DNA of 64,000 nt from Anaeramoeba flamelloides. Taxonomy: Eukaryota; Metamonada; Anaeramoebidae. Under the pieces are notes generated by a model. That model was not told the DNA's origin and searched no databases. It was given only the letters and a program-made list of their open reading frames with translations. The translations under genes and the position numbers were made by a program. Positions 57,149-64,000 of this stretch are shown here, one piece after another; position 1 is the first letter of the stretch; every line of letters begins with the position of its first letter. The stretch is from assembly GCA_027625915.1 (NCBI GenBank), contig JANTQA010000057.1, forward strand, positions 6,510,001 to 6,574,000, in the 5' to 3' direction.

Positions 57149-58376
57149 AAAAAATAAAAAATAAAATTAAAAAGGTATCAAGAGAGATCTATGTCAAGAA
57201 CATAACAAAAAATTAAAATTATTTTGTGAGGATGAATCAAAATTAATTTGTATGGAATGTTATGATAATTGTCAACAAAAAAAACATTCTATTATTTCAC
57301 TGAGAAGTGGGGCAAAAAAACTGATTAATGACATACAATTAATTATAAATGAAGTTATAAAATCAAAAAAAACAAATAAACAAAATATTGAAAGCATGAT
57401 GGAAAAAAAAGAGAAATTACAAAAATTAATTAAAAAAAATTCCGAAAAGATTATAAACGATACAGAGAAATTAAAATTGAGAATTGAAGAAGGTAAAAAA
57501 CAACATTTGCAATTATTAAAAACGATTAATCAAGATATTGAACAGAAATTTTCTGAGATGATCAAAAAAGAAACGAAAGAAATGAAAAGAAAAAATAAAA
57601 ATTTAAACGATTATAAAATTATTAAAGAGCTTAAAAAAAAGAATAAAAAAATCCAACTGATAAATAAATCCATGAATTTGTTAAATGATACAAAGAATAT
57701 GGATTTAAATAACAAGAAAGATAGTAAATTGGTTAAAGGGGAAGTTAATCCTAAAAGAAAACAAAACAATAGCGAGTCTACAGACGGGTTTGAGGATGCA
57801 ACAGAATATAGGAATAGTGATCTTGAGAAACCAAATAATCAAATCCAAATTTCCAGGAAATTTAATCTTGAAATGAAATTAAGGATGAAACTAACAAATA
57901 AGAAAAATACGGTTATAAATACTTTTTCTGAATGGGGCGTAATATATAGTAAAAAGAAATATACAAGTGGGAAACATAAAATTGTAATTAGAATTGATAA
58001 TTTCCCTAATTCCCCAATGGAAAATAATTCTATTTATTTGGGTGTTTTCGATACAAGCAAAAGAAGAGATTTAATTAATGGTGCAGAATGGGCTGGTTCA
58101 TTCTATTATAGAACGTTTTGGTGCTATTGGAATAAAAAAAAATTAAGTATGAACAGAAAATTTGTAACAAAATTAGAAACAGAGAAAATTGATAAACATC
58201 TCCAAAACGGTGATACATTTACAATAAAACTTAATATGAATTCGAAAAAAATTTTTTTTAAAATAAATAATTTCGATCTTGGATTGGCTTTTGATAATTT
58301 GCCAGACAGTGTTAATTTTTTTGTTTACCTAAGCTCGCAGGAGGGTAAAGAAAAAAATCAAATTACTTGGATTTAA
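50922..58376 (+). CDS. Tandem B-box, coiled-coil, SPRY-like protein, two exons
   Basis: Exon 1 is 50922-51177 and exon 2 is 57175-58376; a phase 1 join gives 485 residues. The protein resembles TRIM proteins without a RING. A Lys-rich start (MSSRKKNKKRKSKKNRK) could act as a nuclear or RNA-binding signal. B-box 1 uses C36, C39, C48, C51, C56, C59, H64 and H72. B-box 2 (CQEH...FCEDES...CMEC...KKH) uses C92, H95, C103, C111, C114 and H123. A long basic coiled coil follows (about 140-260). The C-terminal 150 residues look SPRY-like: GKHKIVIRIDNFP, SIYLGVFDTSKR, GDTFTIKLNMNSKKIFFKI. These parts suggest a self-associating adaptor that binds a protein partner. A ubiquitin ligase role is not supported because no RING is seen. 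Transcription diverges from the formin. Confidence 0.85.
52135..52805. repeat. PAL family copy C
   Basis: Contains GTGTCGTGGAGTGCC, GTGCCGTAGAGTTCCGTAGA, several GATTTTCGTTAGGTTTTs and complementary CCTAGAACACTTCACAAA. Units occur in both orientations, giving several possible hairpins. The AACGGAAGTGCCCGTCAAGT motif is specific to this copy and its neighbour unit at 52485. Confidence 0.65.
53160..53430. repeat. Foldback repeat M3, copy 2
   Basis: AAAACTTTTTTGAAAGTTTT and TGTTTTAATAAAG at the left face AAAAGTTTTAAAAAAGT and TTTATTAAAATAGAAAAC at the right. The centre, read on the minus strand (TTAAATATGGTGCAGGGGAT), matches the centre of the copy at 14635-14850. Confidence 0.65.
53931..53952. 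repeat. C11 plus (CA)n microsatellite
   Basis: A pure run of 11 C followed by a short CA array. It is the only long G/C homopolymer in the window. Confidence 0.9.
54660..54880. repeat. Dispersed repeat R3, copy 2
   Basis: Ordered matches with 58640-58840 (TTCATAAAAGAAATACCT, TATAAATTTTCCAAAAAAAT) and with 32640-32840 (TTTAGAAATAAGAGAAAT). No terminal repeats were recognised. Confidence 0.6.
55310..55960. repeat. Dispersed repeat R1, copy 2
   Basis: Inverted relative of 10965-11620, similar in order across about 650 bases, for example CTTGAAGAATTAAAAATAAA and ATTTCTCGCCCCATTACTAT. Copies in introns of two different genes show it is a dispersed, probably mobile, unit. Confidence 0.65.
56590..56890 (-). 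repeat. Coding-like dispersed repeat U, copy 3
   Basis: This is the least broken copy. The minus strand reads NSFANFFFDCKIDSHLV, CYSNVIESVSIIVEKS, FLLEFSLDLQLKIKMNIVVF in one frame. All three copies keep the same amino acids where their DNA differs, which fits past protein coding. The family is unidentified. Confidence 0.55.
57060..57173 (+). repeat. A-rich minisatellite against the 3' splice site
   Basis: About 110 bases of alternating AAAATTAA, AAAATAA and AAAAAATAA units end directly at the exon 2 acceptor of the B-box gene. The usual polypyrimidine tract is therefore replaced by an almost pure A/T purine-rich tract. Confidence 0.85.
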
Positions 58377-58639
58377 AAAAAAAAAAAAAAAAAAAAAACT
58401 CAATATATGTTTTATATTTTATAATAAGTCATTAAAAAATTCTTTTCTAATTTTTCAAAATAATATTAATCATATATATTTTATATAAGAATATATACAT
58501 TATACTTTTATCATATAATTTAACTTTATTAAACAATTAATTTATTACATTCATTTGAAAAAATTTTTATTCTTTCACAATTTTTTTTTTTTATTTTAAT
58601 TTTTTTATCTAAAACACATTTCACACACATTTTCTTAGC

Positions 58640-58840
58640 CTAAAATAAAAAATTCGATTTTTTTTCGTAGAATCAAACAACATAAGATTAATTTGAACAA
58701 AGAGAAATAATTTACTGTTGACAAGAATCGATATTCATAAAAGAAATACCTTAAAAAATATAAATTTTCCAAAAAAATAAAAAGTAAAAAAAAGATTTTG
58801 GGCAACTTTCAAGGGAACATCTATTGTAATTTTTCTCATT
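58640..58840. repeat. Dispersed repeat R3, copy 3
   Basis: Matches 54660-54880 in order: AAGAGAAATAAT, TTCATAAAAGAAATACCTTA, TATAAATTTTCCAAAAAAAT. It is located just past the B-box gene, whose intron holds copy 2. Confidence 0.6.
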
Positions 58841-59189
58841 TTTTTTTGGAAATTAAAAATGTTAATTTTCGGTTTCTTTAATAGTAAATGTCTGGATTTT
58901 TAAAGAAATTACATTACCCGATTTTTTTAATGTTTATTTGGATTTTCAAACATTTTTTTTTTGTTTCAAATTGACTATACTGTGAAACGAAATAGAAGGA
59001 AAAAAGACCAAGAAAAAACAATTAGCAAGAAGAAAAAGAAAAATGAAGAGAATAAAAAAAAAAAAGTAAAAGAATTTTTAATAAAATTTTTCATCGACAT
59101 TTTGAAAAAAAATAGAAATTTGTCGATTGTTGAAAAAAAGAAAATAATAATTTTTTTTCAGACTTGATTCGAAAACAATATTCCAATAG

Positions 59190-60223
59190 ACAAATAGAAA
59201 ATTTATTTTGAAAAGAATCGTGTATAAACTTAAAGAATTTAATTGTAATTTAATAATTCAAATCAACATTGAGTTTGAACTTAATCAAAGGTATTGGAAA
59301 TTCAGAAAATAAATTAAAAAATCTTCAACAAACAATTTTTTAAATTATAAGAATTTAGAAAATACATATTTTGATCACTTTAAAGAAATTAATAAAATAA
59401 AAACAGAAATAAAAATAATAAAATTAATTAATAACTAATATTTTTGAAGAAAGTTGAAGATATAAAACCAATGTAAATTCAAGATATTTTTTCTTTAGAA
59501 AATATTTATGATTTAATAAAATATCAAAAAAATAAATAATTTAAAAATTTTTAGTGAAATATAATTTTTTAAAATAAAAAACTCTCATAAATTTAAATTC
59601 AGTACTACATTTCTCAAATTTCGCACTATTACAAACAGACTAAATAGATACTCATATGTTTTGAAAAATAAATCAGGATATGACACATTTAAGAAGAAGG
59701 AAAATTATAAAAATTGTGACTATTGTAAATAATATTATGAAAATACCAATCACTTCATTTGGTACAGCCAGTTTCACTTTTAAGGCACAAACTTTCAACA
59801 AAATTTAAGACACAAAAAAAAACCCAAATTAAAGAATATTATTTTGGATTGTAGTAAATAATTTATGAAAAATAAAAATTAAAATGTTTGTCCTTAATTT
59901 GAGATTTTTTTAATCATTAAATATGGTTGAAAATTTGTACCTTAAAAATGATACTGACTGTATTATGAAAGATATAAAATCATAAGAATCAAATGGAAGT
60001 AAAATTGTCAAAAATTCTAAGTAGGGAAAAACTTAGAGAAAAAGGTTATTCTTAGGAAAAATACTCAAAAGATCTTTAATCTGACTAATCAAAATTATTA
60101 AATTTATTTTTCTTGTTGAGAATTTTTCATCAAAGCTCTTATGGTTAGAAAACTAAATGTAATAAAGAAAAAATTGAAAAAAAAAATTAAAACCATAAAA
60201 TTTGTAAAATATTAAAATATATA
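59190..60223 (+). mobile_element. LINE relic, ORF 3' half, strongly decayed
   Basis: Peptide traces match the better LINE at 17178-18294: KFRTITNRLNRYSYVLKN against FRNFTNCLNRYSYVTSKK, then NCDYCK and TNHFIWY in place of the zinc knuckle. The frame has many breaks, and an M1 MITE (59765-59960) sits in the zinc-knuckle region. Confidence 0.75.
59765..59960. mobile_element. MITE family M1, copy 5, inserted in a LINE relic
   Basis: Starts CAGCCAGTTTCACTTTTAAG, ends GATACTGACTG, and is flanked by TA at 59763-59764 and 59961-59962. It is 196 bp. Confidence 0.85.
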
Positions 60224-60620
60224 CATCCAGTTTCACTTTTAAGACACAAACCTGTATCGAAATTTTAGACACACAAAAAATCTTAAATTAAGGCACAAAA
60301 TTCAAATTCAAGTAAAATTCTTACAGTCAGTTTCACTTTTAAGGCACAAACTTTCAACGAAATTTAAGGCACAAAAAAAATCTCAAATTAAAACACAAAA
60401 TTTTGTATTCTAGTAAAATAAATTGCAAAAATTAAAAATTCCAAATTTTGTGCCTTAATTTGTAATTTTTTTGTGCCTTAAATTTCGTTGAAAGTTTGTG
60501 CCTTAAAAGTGAAACTGACTGTAGTGTAAAAAGTAATTACAAATAATGTTCTTTAATTTGATATTTTTCTTTTGCCTTATATTTCCTTCAAAGTTTGTAT
60601 CTAAAAAGTGGAACTGGCTG
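60224..60620. mobile_element. MITE family M1, copy 6 (outer, split by copy 7)
   Basis: The left end CATCCAGTTTCACTTTTAAG and right end GTGGAACTGGCTG are each next to TA (60222-60223 and 60621-60622). Removing the inner copy and one TA leaves a unit of the normal family size. Confidence 0.88.
60324..60521. mobile_element. MITE family M1, copy 7 (inner, youngest)
   Basis: A 198-bp, nearly perfect foldback: CAGTCAGTTTCACTTTTAAG, then GGCACAAACTTTCAACGAAA, and complementary on the other arm with only a handful of differences. TA lies on both sides (60322-60323 and 60522-60523). The CAGT ends and TA duplication are typical of Tc1/mariner-mobilised MITEs. Confidence 0.93.
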
Positions 60621-61139
60621 TACATAAATTTGTATACATAGTGCTCCAGTCTCCAGAGTTGTGAAATACCAATTTATTAATCACCGTTTGTAGAATTTTT
60701 ATTTATTGTTGATAAACTTTCTATCCATATTTTCCTGATCCAGTTTCAGTACATGAATAATTTATAATTTCGTCAGATAAATGATATCATAGTTTTGTAC
60801 TTAATATTTGGATTATTTTTCTTCTTCTCTTTTTTATTAAGTAAATTTTTTTTTTGTACTTCTTTCTCTCAATAATAATGAAATATAATTTTTTTAAATT
60901 GGACCATAAAAAAAATATTTCAACTTAGAAATCATTGAAAATATAAATCATTTTTTTTATTTAACTGTACATTCTATAAAGAAAGCCAGATAATTTTGGA
61001 TTCAAAATTTTATCTAAATTAACAAAACCAATCAAAATAATATCTAGGATATTATTCAAAATAAAGAAAAACTATTTCTCCTTTCATTAGTTAATGATAA
61101 AAAAATAATGATTTTTTATTGAAATTTTTAAACAAAAAT

Positions 61140-61505
61140 TTAGAAATTAGGGAAGTGTAGTAGAGTGCTGTATAGTGCCTAAGTTTTTTTTTTAATTTTT
61201 GAAATGTAACGATATTTTCAATATTTTTCTGTACATTTCAAAAAGTAAAAAAAAAAAAACCCAAAGGAGCTTTTCTAAAATATAAAATAATAGATAAAAA
61301 TCATATATTTTACTCGATTCTTTTGAATACTAAAAAAGCTATAGACGTTTTCTTGTGGTTTTCTGTTTTATCAGTAAAATCTATTGATTATCAAAATAAA
61401 CAGAAAACTCTAGAGATGCTAACAGTTTTTTTTTTTTTTAATTTAATGAATAAACTAAAAAATAAATAAATTTTCAGTTTATTTCTTAAATTAAAAAAAC
61501 CTTAC
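61140..61505. repeat. PAL family copy D
   Basis: Contains AGAGTGCTGTATAGTGCCTA, a drifted form of the GTGCCGTAGAGTGCCTAGG motif, and paired units TTTTCTGTTTTATCAGTAAA and CAAAATAAACAGAAAAC. Diverged from copies A and C. Confidence 0.6.
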
Positions 61506-62215
61506 AACTGTAAGAGGAAATTACCCCCTACAAAAAAAAAAAAAAAAAACTTATTGAATTTTTTATAGTTCAACAAAACAATAGTGTATCTATGATTTGA
61601 GAAACTTTTTATTATTTCTTCCGACTTTTTTTAATTTTGAAAACTTTTTGTGTAAATGACACACTGGTTTTAATATTAATGATTAATCATTCGCAACAAT
61701 TTTTAATCAAATCAAAAATAAATTTTTTTTCTATTATAATTTTGTTAATCGTGAAATTTCTTTCAGAAGATGAAATAATTCAATATTAATTTATGAATCC
61801 GTCCCTAATTGTTAAAAAAATCGGTGATTATTTTCAAAAAATATTTAAAAAGATGAAAAAAAAAAATACATTTTTTTTTTCAAATTTAATAAATTATTTT
61901 TTGATGGTCTTTAATTGTTATTTAATCAAAGATCAAAGTGATAGGGTAATTTTTTTTTTTTATTTTGCGTAATCGTTTTGATTTATTTCAGATTTTTTAG
62001 GATTGTGTAAATAGTTTCATTCATGAGAAAATTTAATTATATCACTTATAAGTAACATAAATTCATTGGAAATTAATGCAAAAAAAAAAAAAAAATCCAT
62101 AGAGCATAAAGTAACAAAACAATAAAATAAAATTAAAAGTAAATCCAAAAAAAAAAAAATAAATAAATAAAATCAAACCTTGTTTATGATAAAATTTTAT
62201 GTTAATATTAAAATA

Positions 62216-64000
62216 TTACTTGAAAATTTTAATTTCTTTTATTAAATAATTTTTAATTTTTAACAATGAATCACCACGTTCAGTCTTTGGAAGACTATAG
62301 CTTTTCAATTGGTGAAAAAATTGCTTATTTTGATAAACAGATAAAATGATTTCTTGTTGAATGGCGCGCAAAGCCTTGCCTGCTTGATATAACTGTGGTT
62401 GTTTATTGTGATCCTTTATTGAAGGGTTATATAAAGAATCAATAAATGTTCTAAAAAGGATTTCATATTTTAATTCCTTTGAAATGACTGTATTTGATTC
62501 CACGGCAATTAAAATTTTTCGTAAATATAAAGGCTCTGTTTTTTCAGGATTTGATTTTGTTGCTCTTGGGATTCGTGTACTTTTCACCTTTTCAGCATAT
62601 TGTAGGGCATCTAAGATAATTCTTTGGATATCTGAAAATAAGGGTTTCCAGCCTAATTGCCTTTTTGCCTTTGACCAATCTGCATCGAGTGAATCTGGAT
62701 CACCCGGACGGCGATCTGAAAATATTGGCTTTTTGTTAATACCAGTGACCTTTTGTGCGGTTTTGTAAACTTCCAAATTTGACATTGCTCTTTCGGATCC
62801 TAAATTTGCTATTATGTTTTCGCCGTGTGCATAGGTCCTTGCGAGTGCTTTAATTATGCCATTGGATAGGTCCTGTATATGTATATATGAGCGTATATTT
62901 GTACCGTCTCGTGTTGCATAATCATTGCCAAAGATGGAAAATTTTCTGACACTTTCTCCATTTAATTCCTTTCTACCCAAAATATTTTCTAACAGTATCG
63001 GGATGATATGGCTTTCGCGCCCAATGTGCTTTTCCCCATGCACACAGCCAAGCCATTTGGTTGCACCAGCTACGTTAAAAAATCGCAAGGCAGCAAATTT
63101 GATTCCCTTTCTCGAGGAATAATTTGCCATCACTTTTTCCATGAGCAATTTTGTCTCTCCATAGGGGTTCTGCGGATTGACGCCATGGTCTTCTTTCAAT
63201 TTGCCACCGTCTTTCCCGTCATATACGCCAGCGCTAGATGCGAACACTGTATGCCCTGCCTTTGTGGGGGTATGTTCATAAAGATTTAAGGCGTTGACAA
63301 TAACATTATTATAAATAAATTTCGCAGGTTCTCGCATTGAAAAGCCTGCTTCGATATCTGCAGCTAAATTAACTATAGAATCGATAGGGTATTTTTGAAA
63401 GGTTTTTTTTAAAAGCTGGTTGTCTTCAATGTTCCCTTCAATTATTGTAACATCTTGAAGCTTTGAAATTTCCTCCATTTCTCTGATTACACGATCAATG
63501 ATAATTACCTTTGATCCATGCCGTAAAAGATCACGGATCACCACTGTTGCTATATACCCAGAACCACCAGTGATCAAAACTGTTTTTCCTTTGTGGACGT
63601 TAGTCTCAATTTCTGGTGGCACACTATGATCGAGGAAATTTTGCAGATTGGAATAATCTGATTTGTTGCTTTGGTCAATAGTTATAACACTGCCATCTTT
63701 TTTGATGATCAGCCCATCTAAATAATAAATGTCTTCTTCAGTTAGTAACTGTAATTCTGTCCCTTCCTTGTTTAAAACTTTTATTTTTATTAATTCCCGT
63801 TTAAATTGTTCATCAGATAACATTAATAATCGTGTATCTTCAAGATCAAAATTGGTGTAGTGGCCGATATAAATTCCTGTTGACTGTGCTAATTTCCTTT
63901 TAAAAAAATACGATAACTCAAAGGATGGCATTTTAAAGATTTTGCCATCCCTTTCAATGGATATCCCCTTATTGTAATCAAAAATATATTTCCCCTCCTT
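62216..64000 (-). CDS. GalE-like UDP-sugar epimerase with extra N- and C-terminal regions (5' end outside window)
   Basis: The frame is open from the right edge to a TAA at 62216, 594 residues visible, no intron. The core (about residues 138-480) is an extended SDR of the UDP-glucose 4-epimerase kind, which flips the C4 hydroxyl of NDP-sugars using bound NAD. It has the Rossmann motif TGGSGYIA (about 144), SSAGVY (about 255), the catalytic pair in NPYGETK (Tyr about 280, Lys about 284), RFFNVAGA, RSYIHIQDL and RRPGDPDSLDADWSKAKRQLGWKP. Before the core lie at least 140 residues I cannot assign, including DGLIIKKDGSVITIDQSNK. After it come about 110 helical residues, also unassigned. Ordinary GalE is about 340 residues. 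G+C is visibly above the flanks and the gene lacks introns, so transfer from bacteria is possible. The exact sugar is not known. Confidence 0.88.
   Translation of the reverse strand, partial: KEGKYIFDYNKGISIERDGKIFKMPSFELSYFFKRKLAQSTGIYIGHYTNFDLEDTRLLMLSDEQFKRELIKIKVLNKEGTELQLLTEEDIYYLDGLIIKKDGSVITIDQSNKSDYSNLQNFLDHSVPPEIETNVHKGKTVLITGGSGYIATVVIRDLLRHGSKVIIIDRVIREMEEISKLQDVTIIEGNIEDNQLLKKTFQKYPIDSIVNLAADIEAGFSMREPAKFIYNNVIVNALNLYEHTPTKAGHTVFASSAGVYDGKDGGKLKEDHGVNPQNPYGETKLLMEKVMANYSSRKGIKFAALRFFNVAGATKWLGCVHGEKHIGRESHIIPILLENILGRKELNGESVRKFSIFGNDYATRDGTNIRSYIHIQDLSNGIIKALARTYAHGENIIANLGSERAMSNLEVYKTAQKVTGINKKPIFSDRRPGDPDSLDADWSKAKRQLGWKPLFSDIQRIILDALQYAEKVKSTRIPRATKSNPEKTEPLYLRKILIAVESNTVISKELKYEILFRTFIDSLYNPSIKDHNKQPQLYQAGKALRAIQQEIILSVYQNKQFFHQLKSYSLPKTERGDSLLKIKNYLIKEIKIFK

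Larger units (their letters stand above)
51178..57174 (+). other. 6.0 kb intron separating the two B-boxes
   Basis: Donor G|GTAAAT and acceptor TTAAAAAG|GT. Contents are PAL copy C (52135-52805), M3 copy 2 (53160-53430), a C11(CA)n microsatellite (53931-53952), R3 copy 2 (54660-54880), R1 copy 2 (55310-55960), repeat U copy 3 (56590-56890) and an A-rich minisatellite (57060-57173) up to the acceptor. Confidence 0.85.
58377..62215. other. Intergenic region with LINE relic, MITEs and PAL copy
   Basis: No protein gene is supported. A Lys-rich frame near 58961-59167 is low complexity and may belong to LINE debris. Identified content: R3 copy 3, LINE relic 59190-60223, M1 MITEs, PAL copy D. The remainder is AT-rich. 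Confidence 0.5.

Noticed and set aside
58961-59167. Lys-rich 68-codon frame after the B-box gene
   Set aside because: Low-complexity A-rich sequence, no domain; more likely LINE debris or chance.

Overview
The window is a very AT-rich nuclear chromosome piece from a unicellular eukaryote. Genes are split by GT-AG introns, most of them kilobases long, and the gaps and introns are full of small foldback elements and broken LINEs. The gene set is a diaphanous-type formin, a tandem B-box/coiled-coil/SPRY-like protein, an NCL-like Na+/Ca2+ exchanger, eIF6, a small ankyrin protein and a GalE-like epimerase. It points to an amoeboid protist; an Anaeramoeba-like metamonad is my guess, made from gene style only and not proven. 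All seven protein genes end in TAA and none needs a non-standard code.

Layout, left to right. 1-9.2 kb: a probable intron-bearing tRNA-Asp, three copies of a TA-target MITE (one inside a LINE relic), and a long-TIR element flanked by TTAA. 9.2-16.9 kb (+): a cation exchanger gene in four exons with a 5.2 kb last intron. 17.2-18.3 kb: a 5'-truncated LINE with poly-A tail and a 16-bp target duplication. 18.3-23.6 kb: no gene, but a 1.5 kb unit bounded by 16-bp inverted repeats. 23.6-27.1 kb (-): a two-exon gene for a 181-residue protein of unknown function. 30.2-30.7 kb (-): a two-exon ankyrin protein. 34.2-37.3 kb (-): complete eIF6 in two exons. 42.3-49.8 kb (-): a complete three-exon diaphanous-related formin. 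50.9-58.4 kb (+): the B-box/SPRY-like gene, head to head with the formin and split by a 6 kb intron between its two B-boxes. 59.2-60.6 kb: a LINE relic and MITEs, one nested in another. 62.2-64.0 kb (-): a GalE-like epimerase with extra N- and C-terminal regions, running off the right edge.

The genes do not form a pathway. Formin (actin assembly), B-box protein (probable adaptor), exchanger (Ca2+ transport) and eIF6 (60S ribosome maturation) are ordinary eukaryotic cell functions. The unusual part is the non-coding architecture: at least two TA-target MITE families, several foldback families, three unclassified dispersed repeats, and a short coding-like repeat present three times. Coordinates of repeats are by eye and may be off by several bases; exon junctions were checked for reading phase.
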